Shown one piece after another: positions 1 through 6,949 of a stretch of DNA of 64,000 nt. The notes beneath the pieces are model-generated. The model had not been told where the DNA came from. It saw only the letters and a list, made by a program, of their open reading frames with translations, and searched no databases. The position numbers and the translations under genes were made by a program. The stretch is from Mucilaginibacter aquariorum (GTDB lineage Bacteria > Bacteroidota > Bacteroidia > Sphingobacteriales > Sphingobacteriaceae): NCBI RefSeq assembly GCF_024498135.1, contig NZ_JANHOH010000001.1, positions 2,046,001 through 2,110,000 of the forward strand, in the 5' to 3' direction. Each line of letters opens with the position of its first letter. Within the stretch, counting starts at the first letter, position 1.

Positions 1-170
1 CTATACACAACAACTTTTACAAAGGCGTTTTCTGTGGTGATATCAATTTCCTGGTTATTTACTGTAACAGCGGTTACCTTACCCACCTGTTTTATAGGGC
101 TTTGGGCAGACAAGAGTTGGGTACAAGCCGTAAAAATTACAGCAAGGGCAATGCAGCGATTAATTTTCAT
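1..170 (-). CDS. probable glycoside hydrolase family 31 (alpha-glucosidase/xylosidase), N-terminal fragment
   Basis: The first 56 codons of a minus-strand gene that runs off the left edge of the window. It begins MKINRCIALAVIFTACTQ with a hydrophobic signal peptide, probably cleaved near LSAQ, so the product is exported. The following residues, VGKVTAVTVNNQEIDITTEN then AFVKVVVY, resemble the N-terminal beta-sandwich of Bacteroidota GH31 enzymes, which typically continues into a motif like SPxxxRVR. Only the start is present, so no catalytic aspartates can be seen and substrate class cannot be assigned. It lies 237 bp downstream of apt and is separated from it by a hairpin terminator. Another secreted protein with a similar entry domain is possible. 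Confidence 0.55.
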   Translation of the reverse strand, partial: MKINRCIALAVIFTACTQLLSAQSPIKQVGKVTAVTVNNQEIDITTENAFVKVVVY

Positions 171-315
171 CTCTATTTTTGAATGGTTTAGTAAACAGAT
201 TAAGGTCTGTTTAAACCGGAAACGAATTGGCTGACATTTCCGATTAATTGCTGAAATTATAACAGATTTATGGCATGGCATACCAATATCAATCATCAGG
301 AAATTTTTATAATCT

Positions 316-350
316 AAAAACCCTCTAATTTGAGTAATTAGAGGGTTTTT
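316..350 (-). terminator. rho-independent terminator downstream of apt
   Basis: A perfect 15-bp inverted repeat (316-330 with 336-350, core CCCTCTAATT) with a 5-nt loop and T-runs on both strands. It lies 58 bp beyond the apt stop codon, so it most likely ends the HhH-apt transcript; the symmetric A/T flanks would let it work in either direction. Confidence 0.8.
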
Positions 351-407
351 GATATTTTAATCTGCCAAAAATATAAGGTAGAATATTAATGCGTATAATC
401 TTAAAAA

Positions 408-935
408 TCAATAATCGGCAAGTACAATGATGTTATTGCTAATGGGTGATATTTTTTCCAGTCCGTTTAAAAAGCCAAGGCCTACCACAAAAGTAAAACC
501 TGCCACATGGCCGCCCATATCCTGTATCAGTTCGCTGGTGGCGGTTACGGTACCTCCCGTTGCCAGTAAATCATCATGAATAAGGATACGATCGCCGGGA
601 CTAAAGGCATCGGTATGGATCTCTATTGTAGCTGTACCATATTCCAATTCGTAAACTTTCTGATTAACGGTATGGGGCAGCTTCCCCGCCTTACGCACCG
701 GGATAAACGGCACGCCCAGTCTGGTGGCAAGTGTTAAGCCAAATAAAAAACCACGACTCTCTACCCCTGCTATGGCATCTATCTGCATACCCTGCAATTT
801 TTCTATAAAGGCATCGGTAATTTTTGTACAAAGGATAGGGTCTTTTAGTATCGGGGTGATATCCTTAAAGATAATACCCGGTTTTGGAAAGTCATGTATA
901 TCGCGGATAGCGGTTTTAATTTGCTGCTCTATCAT
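408..935 (-). CDS. apt: adenine phosphoribosyltransferase
   Basis: Cytosolic purine salvage enzyme that converts adenine and PRPP to AMP. The 175-residue product has the usual family length. The type I phosphoribosyltransferase PRPP loop is visible at residues 117-129 (ILIHDDLLATGGT), and the N-terminal segment DFPKPGIIFKDITPIL is characteristic of Apt. The ATG start overlaps the stop codon of the upstream HhH gene by four bases (ATGA), which implies translational coupling. A strong hairpin terminator follows. Nothing unusual is seen. Confidence 0.97.
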   Translation of the reverse strand: MIEQQIKTAIRDIHDFPKPGIIFKDITPILKDPILCTKITDAFIEKLQGMQIDAIAGVESRGFLFGLTLATRLGVPFIPVRKAGKLPHTVNQKVYELEYGTATIEIHTDAFSPGDRILIHDDLLATGGTVTATSELIQDMGGHVAGFTFVVGLGFLNGLEKISPISNNIIVLADY

Positions 936-1774
936 TTAAAAACTAAATAAGGCTCAATTTTACGCAAAATTCCATCATCTATAATGGCAATATTTCCTAT
1001 ATCGGCAATTGAGGCGTAATTGCCATGCTGTTTGCGATACTCAACAATGGCATTTACCTGTTTATAATCCAGATAAGGCATCAACCTTAGTTTATCAAAA
1101 CTGATGGTGTTAACGTTGATTTTACGGATGCGGCTGGCATCTACTTTTACCTGGCCTTTTATTTCATCGTACTTCAATTCATCCAGCCCAAAAACTTCTT
1201 TCAATTGCTCTTTATATACAAAGCCACCCAACCTTTCGCGATAGTAAATAATGCGTTTGGCAAAGCCCGGGCCTATCCCCTCCACACTTGTAAGTTTTGC
1301 AGAATCTGCCGAGTTTAATTCTACTACCATATTAGTAGCAGCCTTTCCTTCCGGGATAACAATGAACGGAGCCAGACGGGCATAGTCAACTTTAGTAAGG
1401 CCATATATCTTTTGTAGATCATCCGCCTTACGGAACCTGCCGCCTTTTGTGGTATAGTTTTTAATGATAGCAGCCTGCTTCGCTGTCAACCCAAGCTTTT
1501 GCCAATCGGCTACAGATGAAGTATTGGGATTAAATTTGAAAAGTGCAACGCTTTGAAGTTTGCCACCGTCATTTAATTGATTTGCCTGCGGATTGGCCTT
1601 GTTCAATTGCGCCACAGCAGCATTAAACTCTGTAACGTTTATTGTATTATCTTTGTGAAACCTCTGATAAGCGTAGGGAGCAGCCAAAACCAGTGCTATT
1701 AATACAAGCAGCACTACCATGCCGTTCCATTCTTTTTTAGTAAGGGACATGTAATTTTTGAACTGCGTTTTCAT
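932..1774 (-). CDS. membrane-anchored helix-hairpin-helix (ComEA-like) protein
   Basis: A 280-residue protein with a short cytoplasmic N-terminus, one membrane segment at about residues 19-36 and three helix-hairpin-helix units at about 90-125, 150-198 and 218-262 (one reads SVEGIGPGFAKRIIYYRER). HhH repeats of this kind bind DNA non-specifically, and ComEA-type proteins take part in DNA uptake, but Bacteroidota proteins of this architecture are mostly uncharacterised, so a competence role is only a possibility. The first in-frame ATG (MKTQ) is chosen over a TTG two codons upstream. It is the first gene of a two-gene unit with apt, by a 4-base stop/start overlap, and is divergent from the acyltransferase gene with only about 60 bp between starts. 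Confidence 0.8.
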   Translation of the reverse strand: MKTQFKNYMSLTKKEWNGMVVLLVLIALVLAAPYAYQRFHKDNTINVTEFNAAVAQLNKANPQANQLNDGGKLQSVALFKFNPNTSSVADWQKLGLTAKQAAIIKNYTTKGGRFRKADDLQKIYGLTKVDYARLAPFIVIPEGKAATNMVVELNSADSAKLTSVEGIGPGFAKRIIYYRERLGGFVYKEQLKEVFGLDELKYDEIKGQVKVDASRIRKINVNTISFDKLRLMPYLDYKQVNAIVEYRKQHGNYASIADIGNIAIIDDGILRKIEPYLVFK

Positions 1775-1838
1775 TATCAACAGGCTAATAAGCCGTTAAA
1801 TTAATAAATTTCGAGACTTTTACTGCGTTAAATACAGC

Positions 1839-3593
1839 ATGAAAATAATAACCACCGAAGAGTTTGCCAAAGCCACCAAACTGGATAAGCTAAAAATGCC
1901 CGGATTGGCAGGCCTGTTGATGGAACTGATGAAGATAAACCAGGTGAACGATCTGTTTGCCCAGGCCCAGCCTAAACAAGGCCCGGAGTTTGTTGATGCT
2001 ATTTTAAAAGGCTGTGGTATTGAAATCGATTTTGATGAACGTGAGCTAAAAAACATACCTAAAGAAGGCAGCTTTATAGCCATTGCCAATCACCCTTATG
2101 GTGGTATTGAGGGGATGGTGTTGCTAAAAATGCTTTGCATGGTTAGGCCGGATGCTAAGCTGATGGCCAACTTCCTGCTTAAAAAGATCCCTAACCTTAG
2201 CGATTACTTTATAGCTGTTAACCCCTTTGAGAACGTAGAACATTCATCCAGCATCAGCGGATTAAAAAACACGCTCGAATTACTGGCTAATGGCACCCCT
2301 ATAGGCATTTTCCCTGCCGGCGAGGTATCTACCTTTAAACTGGAGAAAAAAGAAGTTACCGACAGGCTATGGCACCCGGTAGTGGGTAAGATCATCGCAA
2401 AATCTAAAGTACCGGTTGTACCTATATACTTCCACGGCAACAATGGCTTGCTGTTTAATTTATTGAGCCTAATACACCCCGCTTTGCGTACCGCGAAGTT
2501 ACCATCCGAGTTATTTAATAAACAGGGCCAAACTATTAAGCTGCGTATAGGTAAACCGATAAAGATTGACGATATCCCCGATAATACCAACAGTACTAAA
2601 ATTCTTAATTTCCTTCGTGCTAAAACTTATGCATTGGGTGCAGGTTTGGAGGAAGAGAAAAAGATATTTAACCCCCGCAATCTGTTCAAGATAAAAAGAT
2701 TGCCCGAAGATATCGTACCCGAAACCCTTTCCGAAAAACTGGAAAAAGAGGTTATACCGCTTCGCGAAAGTTACAAGGTTTGGACAGAAAAAAACTACGA
2801 GGTATTTATCACACCAACTTCGCAGATCCCCTGCATCATTCGCGAGATAGGCCGTTTACGCGAGATAACTTTCAGGGATGTTGGGGAAGGCACTAACAAA
2901 GCTACCGACCTTGACGAATACGATATTTACTATCACCACCTGTTTATTTGGGATACCGATGCCAAAATGATAGTTGGCGCTTACCGTATTGGCCTGGGCG
3001 ATGAGATCTTTTATGGCGTTGGTAAAAAGGGTTTTTACATTAACGAACTATTTAAGCTTAAAGAGCAGTTTACTCCCATATTAAAGAAAAGCCTGGAGCT
3101 TGGTCGTTCATGGATCCGTAAGGAATATCAGATGAAACCCCTGCCCCTGTTCCTGCTATGGAAAGGCATCCTGAAGTTTGTTATTGATAACCCCCGTTAC
3201 CGTTATTTAATAGGTCCGGTAAGTATCAGTAATTCCTTCTCTCAGTTCTCCAAATCGCTTATTGTAGATTACATTAACCGCAACCATTTTGATCACGAGA
3301 TGGCGCAGTATGTAAAGCCACGTAAGAAATTCAAGGTGAATTTGGAGAATATTGATACCGACCTGCTGCTATCTGGCGGGGATACGTTTAAAGGCCTCGA
3401 TAACCTGATATCCGAAGTGGAAACGCATAACATGAAGGTGCCGGTATTGCTTCGTCAGTACCTTGCCCTTAACGCCCATATCATCAGCTTTAACATCGAC
3501 CCTAAATTTGCCGATTGCCTTGATGGTTTCCTGGTTTTAGATCTGGAGAAAGTACCGCAGGATATTTTAGAGAAATTGGGTAAGAACCTATAA
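1839..3593 (+). CDS. OlsF-like bifunctional acyltransferase for amino-acid lipids (PlsC-type plus GNAT-type domains)
   Basis: The 584-residue protein has two halves. Residues about 60-250 form a lysophospholipid acyltransferase domain with NHPYGGIEG at 84-92 and FPAGEVS at 158-164, where the acidic residue is at H+6 rather than the textbook HX4D spacing. Residues about 320-510 resemble an OlsB/GNAT-type N-acyltransferase. The same domain pair occurs in OlsF of Serratia and Flavobacterium, where one chain makes both the amide-linked lyso-lipid and the ester-linked second acyl chain of ornithine lipids; in Bacteroides separate GlsB and GlsA proteins do this for glycine lipids. I infer synthesis of an aminolipid at the inner membrane; which amino acid is used cannot be read from the sequence. 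It appears monocistronic. Confidence 0.8.
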   Translation: MKIITTEEFAKATKLDKLKMPGLAGLLMELMKINQVNDLFAQAQPKQGPEFVDAILKGCGIEIDFDERELKNIPKEGSFIAIANHPYGGIEGMVLLKMLCMVRPDAKLMANFLLKKIPNLSDYFIAVNPFENVEHSSSISGLKNTLELLANGTPIGIFPAGEVSTFKLEKKEVTDRLWHPVVGKIIAKSKVPVVPIYFHGNNGLLFNLLSLIHPALRTAKLPSELFNKQGQTIKLRIGKPIKIDDIPDNTNSTKILNFLRAKTYALGAGLEEEKKIFNPRNLFKIKRLPEDIVPETLSEKLEKEVIPLRESYKVWTEKNYEVFITPTSQIPCIIREIGRLREITFRDVGEGTNKATDLDEYDIYYHHLFIWDTDAKMIVGAYRIGLGDEIFYGVGKKGFYINELFKLKEQFTPILKKSLELGRSWIRKEYQMKPLPLFLLWKGILKFVIDNPRYRYLIGPVSISNSFSQFSKSLIVDYINRNHFDHEMAQYVKPRKKFKVNLENIDTDLLLSGGDTFKGLDNLISEVETHNMKVPVLLRQYLALNAHIISFNIDPKFADCLDGFLVLDLEKVPQDILEKLGKNL

Positions 3594-3856
3594 CCGGGAT
3601 TAAGCAGATTTTATTGATTAAGGGATATTGATGTGCGTTTTAACCTTGCGCCCGTCTGTGACGAGTGCAAGAGAAACTACATTATAGTCTATTTTGCCTG
3701 TGCCGGGTTTGGATCAAATGGTGACACTATTTCGCCAGTACCCAATTTTTTAAATGCCTTATTATCAGCTATTAACAAAATTCACAATGCGTTCACGGCT
3801 GTGAACGTGAACACTTGCGCCATTTACCAACGAATTATCATGGGTTAGCAAAAACC
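3594..3856. other. intergenic, no gene recognised
   Basis: About 260 bp between convergent genes. A 71-codon plus-strand reading frame here has no recognisable features and is not called. The only structure is a small repeat at 3791-3812: GTTCAC, four bases, then GTGAACGTGAAC, which can form a short hairpin. Confidence 0.5.
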
Positions 3857-4396
3857 CTAATACCTCAACCCAAACCTTTTTGTAAGCGAGTACAGCACCC
3901 ATAGCGGGGTTATATGCAACAGCTTGGTATCATCGTTAAATGAGTCTTCTTTACCTTCTATTTTACCGCCTATGAACTGGCCTGCCAGACCGGCAAAAAG
4001 CACAGCCACGCTTACCATTGCCAATGGCGGGCCACCTGCTTTTTCATAAAGCTCCAGCTGCATTACGCCATAGCTTAAGCCAAACAGCAAAAACAGCGCG
4101 AAGTAAGATAACAATGGCGATAACTTTAAGTAGTAATACATAGCAAAAGCAATTACAAACGATGCCCAGTTAAAGTAGCCGTTATACTTACCAATAAAGC
4201 TGATGTGCGGAAAAGGCAGCGCCCATGCCATACCTAACAAACCCAAAACCATCAACGGAACAAAAAACCAATGCAGTAACCTGTTGGTTGGGTTTTGATG
4301 GCTGGCATCTAAACGATTAAAGTAAACGTCTATCTTGCGTTGCCCCGGCTTGTTTGCCGGTGTGGTTTTGACGATTGGTTGATGTTGCTTACCCAT
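3857..4396 (-). CDS. Mpo1-like (DUF962) membrane protein
   Basis: A 179-residue integral membrane protein with about four hydrophobic segments. The entry motif YFNRLDASHQNPTNRLLHW matches the conserved Y-x-x-H-x-N-P-x-N-x-x-H signature of the DUF962/Mpo1 family. The yeast member Mpo1 is an iron-dependent dioxygenase that alpha-oxidises 2-hydroxy fatty acids at a membrane; bacterial members are largely untested, so that activity is inferred only from the family. The histidines of the signature are present. The gene lies just beyond the rny terminator and probably has its own promoter. Confidence 0.75.
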   Translation of the reverse strand: MGKQHQPIVKTTPANKPGQRKIDVYFNRLDASHQNPTNRLLHWFFVPLMVLGLLGMAWALPFPHISFIGKYNGYFNWASFVIAFAMYYYLKLSPLLSYFALFLLFGLSYGVMQLELYEKAGGPPLAMVSVAVLFAGLAGQFIGGKIEGKEDSFNDDTKLLHITPLWVLYSLTKRFGLRY

Positions 4397-4404
4397 TGTA
4401 AAAT

Positions 4405-4436
4405 AAAAAAGCCCCCTCTGTTATAGAGAGGGCTTG
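4405..4436 (-). terminator. rho-independent terminator of rny
   Basis: Read on the minus strand, AAGCCCTCTCT pairs with AGAGGGGGCTT around a short AT loop and is followed by six T residues. It begins about 15 bp after the rny stop codon. Confidence 0.8.
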
Positions 4437-4450
4437 TGTAAAGCTGTTAA

Positions 4451-6016
4451 TTATTTAGCAAACGCTACCGAACGGGTTTCCCTGATAACGGTAACTTTTA
4501 TCTGACCCGGATAGGTCATTTCTGTTTGTATACGGTTTGATATATCTGCCGCCAGTATTTCTGATTGCGCATCTGATATCTTTTCGCTTTCTACAACAAC
4601 ACGCAATTCGCGGCCTGCCTGTATAGCGAATGTTTTTTCGACACCAGGATACGATAAAGCAAGCTCCTCAAGCTCTTTTAATCGCTTGATGTAACTTTCT
4701 ACCACCTCGCGGCGTGCACCCGGCCTTGCGCCCGATATAGCGTCACACACCTGTATAATCGGCGATAGCATTGATGTCATTTCCACTTCATCGTGGTGGG
4801 CACCTATGGCATTACATACTTCGGGGTGTTCCTTATATTTTTCGGCAAGCTGCATACCCAAAATAGCGTGTGGCAGTTCGGGGTTATCATCAGGCACTTT
4901 ACCAATATCGTGCAGTAAGCCTGCGCGTTTAGCCAGTTTTACGTTTAAGCCTAACTCTGCTGCCATGGTAGCACAGAAGTTGGCTACCTCGCGCGAGTGT
5001 TGCAACAGGTTTTGCCCGTACGATGAACGGTAACGCATACGGCCCACCATCCTTATCAGTTCGGGGTGCAAACCAGTGATACCTAAATCAATTACGGTAC
5101 GCTCACCTATCTCAACAATTTCTTCTTCTATTTGCTTTTTGGTTTTGGCGACAACCTCCTCGATACGTGCCGGGTGTATGCGTCCGTCCGTTACCAAGCG
5201 GTGCATAGCCAAACGGGCGATCTCTCTACGAACAGGGTCGAAACCTGAAAGGATAATTGCCTCAGGGGTATCATCAACAATAATTTCGATACCGGTTGCT
5301 GCTTCCAGCGCACGGATGTTACGCCCTTCGCGACCAATGATACGGCCTTTTATCTCATCATTCTCGATGTTAAAGATAGATACCGTATTCTCGATAGCGC
5401 TCTCGGTAGCGGTACGTTGTATGGTTTGGATAACTATTTTCTTAGCCTCTTTGGTAGCAGTTAGCTTGGCTTCGTCAATAATATCTTTTATTTGCGCCAT
5501 TGCCTTGCTGCGTGCTTCTTCGCGTAAGTTATCTACCAGTTGGTTTTTGGCATCTTCGGCGCTTAGGCCTGCAATGGTTTCTAACTGCGCAACGTGCTGG
5601 TTCTTTAAATGCTCAACCTCTTCCTGTTTCTTAACAAGAATATCGGTTTGGGTTTCCAGTTTTTTACGCGCGTTATCCAGTTCAGCTTCCTTACGGTTCA
5701 TGTTCTCCAGCTTCTGGTTAAAAGATTGCTCTTTTTGTTTGATGCCGTTCTCGCGCTGGTTTAATACGTTGTTTTTAGCATTTACTTCCTGCTCATGCTC
5801 GGCTTTCATCTGCAAAAACTTCTCTTTTGCTTCCAGCTGCCTGTTCTTTTTTAATATTTCGGCGTTGTTCTCTGCATCCTTTAATATCTTCTTTACTTTA
5901 TTTTGTGCCGATACTTCCTGATCTTTAAAGAGCTTACGTAGCAGGAAACGCCCTATGACTATTCCCGTCGGGACGCCCATAAGCACCCCGATAATAATGT
6001 ATAATATACTGTTCAT
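4451..6016 (-). CDS. rny: ribonuclease Y
   Basis: Membrane-anchored endoribonuclease that initiates mRNA turnover. The 521-residue product has the canonical layout: an N-terminal membrane segment (about 3-25), a long charged coiled coil (about 30-200), a KH RNA-binding domain (about 210-270, with [15 protein letters not shown]) and an HD phosphohydrolase domain whose metal-binding pair sits in GLLHDIGK. Length and order match the family. The ATG is only about 20 bases downstream of the T-run that ends a 6S-like RNA on the same strand, so expression may partly depend on read-through from that RNA. A strong terminator follows. Confidence 0.97.
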   Translation of the reverse strand: MNSILYIIIGVLMGVPTGIVIGRFLLRKLFKDQEVSAQNKVKKILKDAENNAEILKKNRQLEAKEKFLQMKAEHEQEVNAKNNVLNQRENGIKQKEQSFNQKLENMNRKEAELDNARKKLETQTDILVKKQEEVEHLKNQHVAQLETIAGLSAEDAKNQLVDNLREEARSKAMAQIKDIIDEAKLTATKEAKKIVIQTIQRTATESAIENTVSIFNIENDEIKGRIIGREGRNIRALEAATGIEIIVDDTPEAIILSGFDPVRREIARLAMHRLVTDGRIHPARIEEVVAKTKKQIEEEIVEIGERTVIDLGITGLHPELIRMVGRMRYRSSYGQNLLQHSREVANFCATMAAELGLNVKLAKRAGLLHDIGKVPDDNPELPHAILGMQLAEKYKEHPEVCNAIGAHHDEVEMTSMLSPIIQVCDAISGARPGARREVVESYIKRLKELEELALSYPGVEKTFAIQAGRELRVVVESEKISDAQSEILAADISNRIQTEMTYPGQIKVTVIRETRSVAFAK

Positions 6017-6036
6017 TGGTTATTTAGGTTATATAA

Positions 6037-6207
6037 TAAAAAAACCGCAACTAAACTTCTAAGTGTCATGTATTGTTAAAACTTCTTGCCGGATGGAGTG
6101 GATCACGGGTTACCGTTAAATCACGATCAACGCATGCCTCTTTGTAATCCGAAGATATTGAAGCGTTAAGTTTTTAATAGTGAAACTTAAAATTTAACTG
6201 CGGTTAA
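6037..6207 (-). ncRNA. ssrS: 6S-like RNA (6S-Flavo type)
   Basis: About 170 nt between zapA and rny. On the minus strand the 5' arm (6205-6180, starting AACCGCAGTTAAATTTTAAG) pairs with the 3' arm (6066-6043, ending AGTTTAGTTGCGGTT) over about 20 bp with several G-U pairs, and a run of seven T follows (6044-6038). Inside, TTAAAAACTT pairs with AAGTTTTAA, and GATCGTG pairs with CGTGATC at the apex, leaving internal bubbles. A long terminal helix, an open central bubble and a position next to zapA fit 6S RNA, which binds RNA polymerase holoenzyme as a promoter mimic in stationary phase. Family assignment is by architecture and location, not by a covariance search. Confidence 0.7.
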
Positions 6208-6240
6208 ATCTTAAAATGCTCTGTTATATGTATAAGAACG

Positions 6241-6534
6241 TTATTGTTTCGAAAAAAAATCTGACAGTAAATGATCTAACTGATAAACCTTTTCGGCTAC
6301 TTCGGTATCATCCGTAGTAACTTTCTTATCCGCCTTTAATGACGATGTTGCATAATGCAGCACACACATCGAAAGCAAATCTTGTTTATCCCTAACCGCG
6401 TAATTTTCCTGGTATTCTTTTATACGGTCATTGATCAGCTTAGCTGCCCTTCTTATTATTTCCTCTTCTTCCATGTTTACCTTCAACGGGTAAACTCTGT
6501 CAGCAATATTTATTTTTATTGAGATTTCTCCCAT
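6241..6534 (-). CDS. zapA: cell division protein ZapA
   Basis: A 97-residue FtsZ-associated protein that bundles protofilaments at the division ring. The globular N-terminal part begins MGEISIKINIADRVYPLKV, which is typical of Bacteroidota ZapA, and a helical dimerisation region follows (about 35-95). The ATG giving MGEISIK is preferred; a GTG four codons upstream is the alternative. It lies 21 bp after the coiled-coil gene and upstream of the 6S-like RNA, the zapA-ssrS order also seen in proteobacteria. Confidence 0.9.
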   Translation of the reverse strand: MGEISIKINIADRVYPLKVNMEEEEIIRRAAKLINDRIKEYQENYAVRDKQDLLSMCVLHYATSSLKADKKVTTDDTEVAEKVYQLDHLLSDFFSKQ

Positions 6535-6555
6535 TGAGCTGTTCACTTTTTCGCA

Positions 6556-6846
6556 TTACTTTTTAAGCAATACAATGCACTTATCTATTTCTTGCACAAA
6601 GTCGTTAATTTTTTGCTTAATGTCAACACTTTTTTCATTTGTTTCTGAAAACGACTTTGCAAGCTTCAATACACGAAGCTTTTCTTCCAGGTCTTTTGTC
6701 TTGTTTGTACTGGCATTTAGGGCCACATTTAATGCCTCACTTTCCAGCTTCAGCAAATCATTTTCTTCCTGCAACGCAGCACAAAGCTCAATTAACCGCT
6801 CTGTTTTTTCTACAACTTTATTTAATTGTTCTGCTACTGAGGCCAT
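6556..6846 (-). CDS. coiled-coil protein upstream of zapA (ZapB-like)
   Basis: A 96-residue, almost entirely helical protein with heptad-like leucine spacing (for example LCAALQEENDLLKLESEAL). No membrane segment or catalytic motif is present. Size, coiled-coil nature and co-transcription with zapA suggest a division-ring partner comparable to ZapB, but coiled-coil similarity alone is weak evidence. It is followed by zapA after a small gap. Upstream, 6847-6949 contains AT-rich short repeats (variants of TTAGTGATT and AATCAATAATT). Confidence 0.6.
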   Translation of the reverse strand: MASVAEQLNKVVEKTERLIELCAALQEENDLLKLESEALNVALNASTNKTKDLEEKLRVLKLAKSFSETNEKSVDIKQKINDFVQEIDKCIVLLKK

Positions 6847-6949
6847 TTTTTATTTAGTGATTTATTGAATTAGTGATTTAGTTATTTTTTTGCTTATTGA
6901 TCAAAAATCCCTTCTCAATCAATAATTCAGTCATTCATTAAATCAATAA

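Noticed and set aside
13-234. 66-codon plus-strand frame at the left edge
   Set aside because: It is the complement of the GH31-like gene start, which has a proper signal peptide and family resemblance.
3633-3848. 71-codon frame between olsF-like gene and the Mpo1-like gene
   Set aside because: No ribosome-binding or promoter features, no family resemblance and a convergent intergenic position.
5076-5921. 281-codon plus-strand frame opposite rny
   Set aside because: A shadow of the rny coiled-coil coding region; Ser/Phe-rich antisense composition.
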